Shown piece by piece: positions 54,414-64,000 of a stretch of DNA of 64,000 bases. Each line of letters opens with the position of its first letter. Position 1 is the first letter of the stretch. The notes under the pieces are model-generated. The model saw only the letters and a list, made by a program, of their open reading frames with translations, was not told the origin of the DNA and did not search any database. A program made the position numbers and the translations under genes. Source of the stretch: Actinostola sp. cb2023 (lineage: Eukaryota > Cnidaria > Anthozoa > Actiniaria > Actinostolidae); assembly GCA_033675265.1 (NCBI GenBank), contig JAUJYZ010000466.1, positions 176,001-240,000 on the forward strand. Direction: 5' to 3'.

Positions 54414-55485
54414 TACTATAGCGATTCAAGCATAAGCACAAGCACACGAGGGGTTATTTCACTGTGAAAGCGGGCCCGACGCAAGCATAAGGGCAAGCAC
54501 AAGAGGCGTTATTTCACTGTGAAAACGGGCCCGACGCAAGCATAAGCGCTAGAGCAAGCACAAGAGGGGTTATTTCACTATGGGACCTAACGCAAGCATA
54601 AACGCAAGCACAAGAGGGGTTATGTCACTGTGAAAACGGGCCCGACGAAAGCATAAACGCAAGCACAAGAGGCGTTATTTCACTGTGAAAACGGGCCCGA
54701 CGCAAGCATAAACGCAAGCACAAGAGGGGTTATTTTACTTGAAAGCGGGCCCGACGCAAGCATAAACGCAAGTACAAGAGGCGTTATATCACTGTGAAAG
54801 CGGGCCCGCGCAAGCACAAGCGCAAACACAAGAGGGGTTATTTCACTATGAAAACGGACCTAACGCAAGCATAAACGCAAGCACAAGAGGGGTTATGTCA
54901 CTATGAAAACGGGCCCGACGCAAGCATAAACGCAAGCACAAGAGGCGTTATTTCACTGTGAAAACGATCCCGACACAAGCATAAGCGCAAGCACAAGAGG
55001 CGTTATTTCACTGTGAAAGCGGACCCATGTGCAAGCATAAGCGCAAGCACAAGAGGGTTTATTTCACTGTGAAAGCGGGCCCGGCGCATGCATAAGTGCA
55101 AGCACAAGAGATCTTATGTCACTGTGAAAATTTCCCCGACACAAGCATAAGCGCAAGCACAAGAGGGGTTATTTCACTGTGAAAGCGGACCCGGCGCAAG
55201 CATAAGCGCAAGCACAAGAGGGGTTATGTCACTGTGAAAACGGGCTCGACGCAAGCATAAGCGCAAGCACAAGAGGGGTTATGTCACTGTGAAAACGGGC
55301 CCGACGCAAGCATAAGCGCAAGCACAAGAGGCGTTATTTCACTGTGAAAGCGGGCCCGGCGCAAGCATAAGCGCAAGCACAAGAGGGGTTATGTCACTGT
55401 GAAAACGGGCCCGACGCAAGCATAAGCGCAAACACGAGATGGGTTATGTCACTGTGAAAACGGGCCCGACGCAAGGGCTCTTGTT
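54414..55485. repeat. 55-bp minisatellite, about 19 units
   Basis: The unit combines GCAAGCATAAGCGCAAGCAC, AAGAGGGGTTATTTCACTGT and GAAAACGGGCCCGAC. The end of the array (55483-55510) carries an inverted fragment, GCGCTTATGCTTGCG. Confidence 0.93.
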
Positions 55486-56142
55486 GCTCGCGCTTATGCT
55501 TGCGACGCTAGTGAAAATGGAAGATTTCACATTAAGACTCTACAGCTAGTATTATATACTGATTACAAGTGTAACCACAAACACAACCAGATAAAATGTA
55601 ATACAGTATGTACGTGGACCGGACGACGCAAGCATAACCCTGAGGGGCTTTTCTTATTCTTTTGCGCGAACAGACATCTTCTGCGAGTCTACAAGAACGA
55701 GGGCGTGGTCAAGTAGACGCTATAAAATTATGGCTTCCTATCCTTAAAAGACAATATAGCACGGCAGCTAGAGATATAATAGTCTTCAAAGTAATAATAA
55801 GCTTTATCTGAACAGAAATACATTAACAGCCCAGACTGTTCTCCCAAATGCCCCAGGTAATTAAGCTAAGATAATATAGTAAAAGTATCCCCATTATGGA
55901 TTCACCAGATGCCTACATGATTTTCCAGTTATTGTACATTAAGTATTGGCAAGACCCTGTCTGGGGTTCATGGCATAATTGCACGCATGGCATAGAAAAA
56001 AGAAAAGAAAGAAAAAAGAAAAATGAAAAAAGAACAAATAATAATTGCACGCTCCTAATCAACGCCTGCGCATTTTCATTAAGCGCGCATTCCATAAACG
56101 AAAATACTTGCTAAGAAGGAAGAAGGTCGTCCGATTCTTCAG

Positions 56143-56352
56143 GTTGGTAAGCTGGTATAATAATAATGCGGTCAAAAGATCGAGGTAGCTTGCGTATTTC
56201 CGTAGATCTACATGCGTAGGTACAATGCGCATTGCGCGTTAGGTTTCATTGCTTGGTAAGCTGGTATGCGGTCAAAAGATCGAGGTAGTTTGCGTATTTC
56301 CGTAGATCTACATGCGTAGGTACAATGCGCATTGCGCGTTAGGTTTCATTGC
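56143..56352. repeat. Tandem duplication of about 105 bp
   Basis: TTGGTAAGCTGGTAT to GCGTTAGGTTTCATTGC is present twice almost identically; the first copy alone has AATAATA after GGTAT. Includes GTAGATCTACATGCGTAGGT. Confidence 0.92.
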
Positions 56353-56671
56353 CTGATTGATACGTCTGTCGGCTCCCAAAATATCTTTATTTACAAAGTA
56401 CGTTTTTGCTTTCATAGCTAAATGCGGCTACACAGGTGGCGGGCGGATGAGTTGAGCGTGACAGCATATTAGTGATGAAAGATGGTGTGACCATGCGATA
56501 CAGCCACGCGAGTGAAGCACGTTTCCCCGCGAGTAAAACACATTTTCGTGCAGATAATTAACGACCGCGTCAGAGTCCATCTAAAAATATAAACACTCAA
56601 AAAGACTTATCAGTTTTGTTGTTATAAATTGCTTTACGTATGTGTAATTCTTTGTAAAACCATTGTAATTT

Positions 56672-56714
56672 GGAAAAATTAAAAAAATTAAAAAATTAAA
56701 TAAAATAAAAAAAT

Positions 56715-56742
<28 letters not shown>
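56672..56742. repeat. A-rich tract
   Basis: Mixed AAAATT repeats then about 28 A. Could be the tail of a retroelement; no coding part seen. Confidence 0.7.
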
Positions 56743-56745
<3 letters not shown>

Positions 56746-57174
56746 AAAAAGTTGTGGGATGAAATAGGCGAACTGAGCGTTTAGTAAACAACGAAGGTAT
56801 TTTCCTGAAAAATTACGTTATAGATCGTTTACGCGTGGACGCAAGGCCAACACGGAGACAAAAGGCGTCTTGAAACAAAAACGTGTAATGAAACATAGGG
56901 TGAATGGGATCCCTGTGTTATTTCGGGGTTATAAATAAAGTCTGGAGATCCAACTCCAGTCATTATCACTATGTATAACACACAACGCGTCACACATGGA
57001 GAGCTATTTAACATCACTGTAGCTTTGCAGGTAACTACAACTTAGAAAACAAACCAGCACCGTAAGGTTAGCGAATGATAACATTTAAGACGCCTGAACC
57101 TCCCTGGGGGTATTTAGGAAATACCAGGGTAGGGGTGTCGGGGTGGCTCTAAAACCCTGATCGTAATCACAGGC

Positions 57175-58845
57175 CTAAAAATACGATCCCGTATGCTTTA
57201 TCCCAGAGCTAAAAAAATCCCGTATACACTATACCAGAGTTTAAAAAAATCCCGTATAACCTAGGCTAGAGTTAAAACAAATCCCGTATACCCTATCTCA
57301 GAGCTAAAAAAATCCTGTATACACTATACCAGAGTTAAAACAAATCCCGTATAAATCCCTATCTCAGAGCTAAAAAATCCCGTATACCTACCATACACTA
57401 TACCAGAACCTAGGCTAGAGTTAAAACAAATCCCGTATACCCTATCTCAGAGCTAAAAAAATCCCGTATACACTATACCAGAGTTAAAACAAATCCCGTA
57501 TAAATAAATCCACTATACCAGAGTTCCCAGAAAACAAATCCCGTATACACTATACCAGAGTTTAAAAAAATCCCGTATAACCTAGGCTAGAGTTAAAACA
57601 AATCCCGTATACCCTATCTCAGAGCTAAAAAAATCCTGTATACACTATACCAGAGTTAAAACAAATCCCGTATAACCTATCTCAGAGCTAAAAAAATCCT
57701 GTATACACTATACCAGAGTTAAAACAAATCCCGTATACCCTATCTCAGAGCTAAAAGAATCCTGTATACACTATACCAGAGTTAAAACAAATCCGTATAA
57801 ATAAAATCCCGTATACCGTATCCCAGAGCTTTAAAAAAAAAAATACCCCGTATAATCCCGTATAACCTAGGCTAGAGTTAAAACAAATCCCGTATACCCT
57901 ATCTCAGAGCTAAAAAAATCCTGTATACACTATACCAGAGTTAAAAACAAATCCCGTATAACCTATCTCAGAGCTAAAAAAATCCTGTATACACTATACC
58001 AGAGTTAAAACAAATCCCGTATACCCTATCTCAGAGCTAAAAAAATCCTGTATACACTATACCAGAGTTAAAACAAATCCCGTATACCCTATCTCAGAGC
58101 TAAAAAAATCCCGTATACCCTATCTCAGAGCTAAAAGAATCCTGTATACACTATACCAGAGTTTAAAAAAATCCCGTATAACCTAGGCTAGAGTTAAAAC
58201 AAATCCCGTATACCCTATCTCAGAGCTAAAAAAATCCCGTATACACTATACCAGAGTTAAAACAAATCCCGTATAAATAAATCCCGTATACCGTATCCCA
58301 GAGCTTTAAAAAATCCCTGTATACAGAGTTTAAAAAAACTATACCAGAGAGTTAAAACAAATCCCGTATAACCTATCTCAGAGAGCCTGTATAAAAAATC
58401 CTGTATACACTATAATCCCGTATACCATATCCCAGAGCTTTAAAAAATCCCGTATACACTATACCAGAGTTTAAAAAAATCCCGTATAACCTAGGCTAGA
58501 GTTAAAACAAATCCCGTATACCCTATCTCAGAGCTAAAAAAATCCCGTATACACTATACCAGAGTTAAAACAAATCCCGTATAAATAAATCCCGTATACC
58601 GTATCCCAGAGCTTTAAAAAATCCCGTATACACTATACCAGAGTTAAAACAAATACCGTATAACCTAGCTTAGAGTTAAAATAAATCCCGTATACCCTAT
58701 TCCAGAGCTAAATTAAATCCCGTATCCTAGATTTAAAATCCCGTATAACCTAGTAGAGTTAACATTAATCCTGTATACCCTATTTTAGAGATAAAACAAA
58801 TCCCGTATACCCTATCCCAAAGCTAAAACAAGTCCCGTACATTAG
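57175..58845. repeat. Composite AT-rich minisatellite
   Basis: Units of about 33 bp alternate between two types, CCCTATCTCAGAGCTAAAAA and CACTATACCAGAGTTAAAAC, each followed by AAATCCCGTATA. A third type, AACCTAGGCTAGAG, recurs at intervals, giving a higher-order repeat. Degenerates towards 58845. Confidence 0.92.
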
Positions 58846-59067
58846 AAACAAAGAACGTGGATCCAATTAAACAGATTGTGAGGGGAGGGGTGGGGAGTGA
58901 AATCTTTGTGAATTTTTCTAGTCATTCAAGGATACTTGTAATTTTAATGCTATAATTTCATACAATTCTAAGGAATCCTAATATGTTAAAACCTCCCTTT
59001 AAAAATGTACCACTACAGAACTTCTTGTCGGGACTCCCAGTAGATCTGCTAGTTGTTTTGCAAAATT

Positions 59068-59816
59068 GTATTGGGCTACCTGTGGTTTCGCTGTGTTACT
59101 TCAAACTTATTTGGGCTACCTGTAGTTTCACTTTACTTGTTTGGGCTACCTGTGGTTTCACTGTGTTACTCAGTTCGTACTTGTTTGGGCTACCTGTGGT
59201 TTCACCTTACTTGTTTGGGCTACCTGTGGTTTCGCTGTGTTACTTCACTGTGGGCTACCTCAGTTTTGTACTTGTTTGAGCTACCTGTGGTTTCACTGTG
59301 TTACTCAGTTTGTACTTGTTTGGGCTACCTGTGGTTTCACTTTACTTGTTTGGGCTACCTGTGGTTTCACTGTGTTACTTCAAACTTGTTTGGGCTACCT
59401 GTGGCTTCACTGTGTTACGCACTTCAAACTTGTTTGGGCTACCTGTGGTTTCACTTTACTTGTTTGGGCTACCTGTGGCTTCACTGTGTTACTCAGTTCG
59501 TACTTGTTTGGGCTACCTGTGGTTTCACTGTATCACTTCCATCTTGTTTGGGTTACCTGTGGTTTCACTGTGTTACTCAGTTCGTACTTGTTTGGGCTAC
59601 CTGTGGTTTCACTGTATCACTTCCATCTTGTTTGGGTTACCTGTGGTTTCACTGTGTTACTCAGTTCGTACTTGTTTGGGCTACCTGTGGTTTCACTGTG
59701 TTACTCACTTCAAACTTGTTTGGGCTACCTGTGGTTTCACTGTATCACTTCCATCTTGTTTGGGTTACCTGTGGTTTCACTGTGTTACAGACTTATTTGG
59801 GCTACCTGTGGTCTCT
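59068..59816. repeat. Minisatellite directly 3' of the ZXD-like gene
   Basis: Units carry TTTGGGCTACCTGTGGTTTC and ACTGTGTTACTCAGTTCGTA or ACTTTACTTG or a TCACTTCCATC variant. All plus frames stay open, encoding Leu/Cys/Val/Phe repeats that are not genes. It ends five bases from the stop codon of the neighbouring minus-strand gene, so it would lie in that gene's 3' UTR. Confidence 0.92.
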
Positions 59817-59820
59817 ACTG

Positions 59821-62800
59821 TTATCTAAGATCCTGTAAATTAATCGTACTTTCAGGATAATTATCCACGTGACTTTCATCCGGCTCAGGTGAGCACGATT
59901 CATCCATATATGGAGATAAGTCTGTTTTGTTTAAACTATGTCCTTGTAGCTCAGACAGCGATGAAGTCTCAAAGGAGTGCAGTTGGTGGCCAGCGGTTGT
60001 CTCCATTTCCATAGAGCCATCGTTTTCAGTGGGGACGGTAGAATCGTCTGTACAAGGGAAATGAATCTGAATCACTTCTTGCGGTAGGGTGATCTGCATC
60101 AAGGCTTGATTTGTAGTTGAGAGGTCAGGGTGTGGCTGGGGCGTCTCACCCTCGGTGTCTGAAGATCCTGATTTGTTGCTGTCCTCCTAATAATCACAAT
60201 TTGAAATGAACTGAAATTGTATCCTCGTTGCGAAGAAAGATGACGGATCGATTCATTTTACCACAATCCCTTGCGTGCATAAACCACTACGCCACATATA
60301 AACTTTAGAACAGAGTTTTGAAAATGTCAAAATTTGCAAGTGTGAAGCTGTTATCTGTTTTATTGATGTCAACGTGTCAGACAAGTTGTACATCTTGGTT
60401 GTTAGTACTGATTTATAGTTTCGCAAAAGGATTGTGGTAAATCTACAGCCGCCTTTTTCTGTACAAAAGATTCGCCTGTTTTTCACACATATCTCACAGA
60501 TCCTCGATCCCAGTCCCCCCTCATCTTCTAAGGTACGAGGAGGGACTGGGAACGAGAATGGTTTGTGAAACACGCCTCCCTGCGTTTATGCTTGCACCGC
60601 CAGTGCATTTAAACTAGGCTGCGAAACACGAGTATAATGTACAAGGCAATACAATGTTTGTACCTGGAATATAACAGCGGGTGGTTTGAACTGATCTTCA
60701 GGGTTGATGGGTGTACGGAACTCTAACGCTCGCGAATGGCTTGAGACGAATTTGCTGTCTATCACCAGTCTCTCCCCAGCATGACCATGCGCGGCCAGTA
60801 CATCACTCGTGCCCAGTTTCCCACTCGGGGAGGTATCGTGACTACGTAGATGACTGACGATGCTCGTGATTGACAGGTCGAAACCGCCGTCGTGTTTTAA
60901 ATTATCGACGTCTGAATGTTTGCTGACCTCATGGTGCTGCATCACAGGCTCACCATTGTCGCTACGGACAACAAACTCAGAGACATCAACACTACCACTT
61001 AGATGTTCCATATTCGTTAACGGAAGTGTTACCGTGGCAACCGTGTCATTATGAATTCCCTTTCCTTGCTCATCGGTGACGTCAGAATGGTCGTGCGAGC
61101 CCGCAGTAGAAAAAGTCAGCGGATTGCCGCTGTTTGCTACGATGGCGCTGAGACTTCCGGCCGGGAAATGTACGGAGACTGGAATCGTCGTGACGTCATC
61201 GGTCGTAAAGTCCTCGGAAGAAAAGGTGTGCATTCCTGTGTAGGTGACCTCAGTGTCGTTATCGACTAGCGAGCTTGCGTTACTTACGCTATTTAGAGTA
61301 CTGACAGTAACGTAATCCGAAGGTAACGGTTGGTCTTCTGATACTAAAAAAAGAAAAATACAACAGAATATAATGAGGGTTTATCACATAATTTCAAAAC
61401 TCATACGACAAAAAAATGATTATCATAGCTGGAAAGAGCTCATTGAAATTAGTAAAAATGTGAAGTTTGGAAAAGATCGCTTTACAAATTCCGAAGATAT
61501 GAATTTTCAAAAATCGAAATTTTATATGAAAACCTTTGGAAATTTACGCTGGTAGGCAACTTTTGCCTCCAACAAAGGTTTTCATACAAAATTTCACTCC
61601 AAAATTTCGATTTTTGAAAATTCATATCTTCGCAATTTGTGAAGCAATCTTTTCCAAACTTCACATGTTTACTAATTTCAACGAGCTCTTTCCAGCTATG
61701 ATAATCATTTTTTTGTCCTATGTCTCCGATAAGTTTGAAATTATGTGATAAACCCTCATTGAATGAGTCGTTTTATTACTATTACATTGTACGTTTACAT
61801 TGTACGTTTTTCGTGCGTTTTACGTACGTTTTACGTATATTTACGTGCATTTTTCGTGCATTTACGTACGTGTTACGTGCGTTTTACGTACCTTCAAGCA
61901 ATTTGCTGGTTTTGTCGTGTCTCTTCTGATGCGCTCGCAAGTTGGATGCCGTTGTATAGGCCTTGCTGCACCCATCTTCTTCGCATCTGAATGGCTTCTC
62001 GCCAGTGTGTTTGCGCATGTGCACATTCAGACTACTTCCAGCGGTGAATGCTTTATTGCAACCTAGAATACCAAAGAACATCAGCAATGATTGATACACC
62101 AAGCACTGCACTGGACAAATCGTGTAATTCTAGTTCATATTGTCTGTTTAATAACCATTATATAAAATTTTAAAAAAAATCCAAAAAATGTCAACAAAAA
62201 AAAGTCCAAAAAAAAGTTCAAAAAATGTCCAAAAAAACCGTCCAAAAAATGTCCCCCCCAAAAATGTTTTTGAAAAAATGTCCAAAAAAATGTCCAAAAA
62301 AACAACATTATGTAAGTGTTACGCAATAAACCGTCGATCCCTAAGCCATGGTTTTCACAGCTACAGACGTAACCTATGGATATACGCTAGTGCAAGCAAG
62401 CGGGTCCTGCATGTTCATGTTCAAGATGGCGGCTGCTTGATTTCTATTATTAAAATCAGCGGTGAGACAGGTTAGCGGTTTAATAATCCGGCCAAAAGGA
62501 AAATTGCCCTAGCTGTGTTAATCTTACCGTCTATTGGGCAGACGTAGGGTTTTTCTCCAGTGTGCACAAGAGTGTGTGTTTTAAGGTGACTGGATCGAGT
62601 GAAGGACTTGTGACAGCCTTCATATGCACATACGTAGGGACGTTCTCCTGTATGCTTACGCATGTGCCTTTTAAGCTTGTACGCGCTGGTGAACGACCAG
62701 CCACACCCCTGTGGTAGGAAATAAAAACACATTAGCATGGGTACAAATGGTGGAAGAAATGTTTGAAAAATCCTTTTCCGAGAGTGTTACCGTATGTCGT

Positions 62801-63533
62801 GCGCACAACCCCAACTAACCCCTCCCCTAGAAGAACTAAAGCGGCGTGCATTACGCAGACATTTTCCCTAAAACTTTGGCTGGTAGGCTACCCTAGTGCA
62901 TTTCTCTTTTTTAATATTTGGTCTTCCTGTTGGTCTTTCGCCCGGGGAAGATTGAGGCCGACTCGCCTGGGGTTAATTCCCCCTTGGCGTCAAAATTTGA
63001 ACAGGAAACACAAAGAAAATAGCCTGTACAGCCGCTTCTCACCCCTCCCCCATATGGGAGAAAAATTGATTTTACCCGCGTAGGGGGAGGGGTGAGAAGC
63101 GGCTGTACACAGGCTATAAGAAAAGGGTGATTCAAGAGAGAATAGAGGGCACAGAAGGTGTCTCATCCTTTTTCTAGGATATCTGGATTTCATTGGCGTT
63201 ATTTTTAGAAAACCGGAAGTGCGGACGCAAAAGGAGACATTTCCGGTTTAATGATGGACTGATTGGTCAATCTAAGGCGATGTAAAAACAGCATTTTCTG
63301 TTAATTTTTCCTTCTTGCTGTATACAAGAAGGCTTTGATATACTTGCCTCCACATTGCAGGAAAAAGGTCGTTCTCCTGTATGTGTTCGTAAATGAAGCT
63401 TTAGCTTCGATGCCTTGGTGAATCTCTTCTCACAGCCATCAAAAGGGCACCCGTGAGGTCGCTCTCCTGTGTGGCTCTTCAAGTGAGATGTCAGGGTACC
63501 CATAGCAGAAAACTCTTTACCACATCCATCAAT
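59821..63533 (-). CDS. C2H2 zinc-finger protein, ZXD-family-like, C-terminal part
   Basis: Five exons, 63533-63348, 62708-62528, 62062-61892, 61343-60664 and 60186-59821, give 527 residues in phase to TAA at 59821. They encode five full fingers and one partial, with C-x4-C spacing and TGE(R/K)P linkers: [20 protein letters not shown] (partial), [40 protein letters not shown] and [10 protein letters not shown]. The order and the [13 protein letters not shown] finger recall the last fingers of ZXDA/B/C, nuclear transcription regulators linked to CIITA in mammals; other C-x4-C families such as MTF1 or ZNF143 are possible. The tail is acidic, Ser/Thr-rich and His-rich, perhaps an activation domain. 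More fingers lie right of the window. The first intron seen is GC-AG. Confidence 0.8.
60503..60556. repeat. 54-bp hairpin in a ZXD-like gene intron
   Basis: Arms CTCGATCCCAGTCCCCCCTC and GAGGAGGGACTGGGAACGAG are imperfect inverses. Similar in size to the other hairpins. Confidence 0.75.
61372..61760. mobile_element. 389-bp palindromic element in a ZXD-like gene intron
   Basis: The arms cover almost the whole element: AATGAGGGTTTATCACATAA, GCTGGAAAGAGCTC, GTGAAGTTTGGAAAAGAT and ATGAATTTTCAAAAATCGAAA without its last base, then the inverse. Loop near GTAGGCAACTTTTGCC. Starts 29 bp from an exon acceptor. Confidence 0.88.
62180..62305. repeat. GTCCAAAAAA simple repeat
   Basis: Repeats of TGTCCAAAAAAA with variable A runs in a ZXD-like gene intron. 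The encoded Phe-rich frame is not a gene. Confidence 0.85.
63020..63116. mobile_element. 97-bp hairpin with TAGCCTGTACAGCC ends
   Basis: Arms TAGCCTGTACAGCCGCTTCT and onward through CACCCCTCCCCC fold on a loop of about 30 bases. Inside the GC-AG intron of the ZXD-like gene. Confidence 0.88.
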
Positions 63534-63544
63534 CTATAGATATA

Positions 63545-64000
63545 TAGTATATCAACAATAACAACAACAGCAGCAACAATAACAACAACAGCAACAACAA
63601 CAGCAACAATAACAACACAATAATAACAACAACAGCATCGCAACAACATGGAACATCAACAACAGCAACAGTAATAATAATAATAAAAAAAAAAAAAAAA
63701 AAAAAAAATAAAAAATAAAAAAAAACAAAAAAACAACAACACAATAATAACAACAACAGCATCGCAACAACAACATGGAACATCAACAACAGCAATATCA
63801 ACAGCAACAGTAATAAAACAGTAACAACAAAAAGCAGCAGCAGTAACAACATCAACAACAACAGCAAAACAACAGCAACAGCAAAAAACAGCAACAATAA
63901 AAGCAACAACACAATAATAACAACAACAGCATCGCAACAACAACATGGAACATCAACAACAGCAATATCAACAGCAACAGTAATAACAACAGTAACAACA
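63545..64000. repeat. CAA/CAG/ATA microsatellite to the right edge
   Basis: Interrupted (CAA)n, (CAG)n and ATA runs with a repeated motif ACAGCATCGCAACAACATGG (63631, 63757, 63926), which suggests tandem duplication of longer units. Intron of the ZXD-like gene. Long Leu frames are artefacts. Confidence 0.92.

Larger units (their letters stand above)
47802..59067. other. 12-kb intergenic region without recognised genes
   Basis: Between the sFRP and ZXD-like genes the sequence is minisatellites, nested TA-type elements, duplications and homopolymers, described separately. 50160-51950 and 55500-56130 hold mostly unique DNA in which I found no splice-flanked frame with family similarity. Confidence 0.6.

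Noticed and set aside
59053..59860. Plus-strand frames of 176-261 codons rich in Leu, Cys, Val and Phe
   Set aside because: They read a tandem repeat in several frames at once and lie opposite the ZXD-like 3' end.
63529..63946. Poly-Leu/Cys frames at the right edge
   Set aside because: CAA/CAG microsatellite in an intron.

Overview
The window is nuclear DNA from an intron-rich metazoan, most likely a marine invertebrate. A cnidarian such as an anthozoan would fit, but only Metazoa is secure. No bacterial, viral or organellar gene layout is visible. I reconstructed four genes by hand from splice sites, reading phase and recalled family similarity, and all four lie on the minus strand. No database search was run.

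Layout from left to right. (1) 377-2734 is an 81-bp satellite of about 29 units. (2) 3967-13343 holds the 5' six coding exons of a PA14-bearing beta-1,4-N-acetylgalactosaminyltransferase of the B4GALNT3/4 type; its catalytic exons lie beyond the left edge. (3) 13344-20503 is intergenic and holds ATT microsatellites, a TA-flanked MITE, a truncated LINE reverse transcriptase, a hairpin element and a tRNA-like sequence. (4) 20504-39144 is a complete 16-exon gene for CNOT11, a CCR4-NOT subunit of 443 aa. Its introns carry most of the mobile DNA, including a 4.17-kb Mutator-like foldback element with 9-bp target duplications. (5) 39145-42221 is the CNOT11 promoter and intergenic DNA. (6) 42222-47470 is a complete four-exon secreted Frizzled-related protein gene of 303 aa. 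(7) 47471-59820 is 12.3 kb of minisatellites and nested TA-flanked elements with no recognisable gene. (8) 59821-63533 holds the 3' five exons of a C2H2 zinc-finger gene resembling the ZXD family; its 5' part lies beyond the right edge.

The genes do not form a pathway. CNOT11 (mRNA deadenylation), sFRP (extracellular Wnt antagonism), B4GALNT (Golgi glycosylation) and the zinc-finger protein (nuclear transcription) are ordinary neighbours. The unusual content is the repeat landscape. It includes seven large minisatellites (81, 44, about 42, 55, 32, 55 and about 45 bp units) plus a composite AT-rich array. It also includes several families of near-perfect palindromic hairpins, TTAA-bounded and TA-bounded MITEs, and one element whose empty target site is preserved nearby. 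Most long open frames in the window are products of these tandem arrays.
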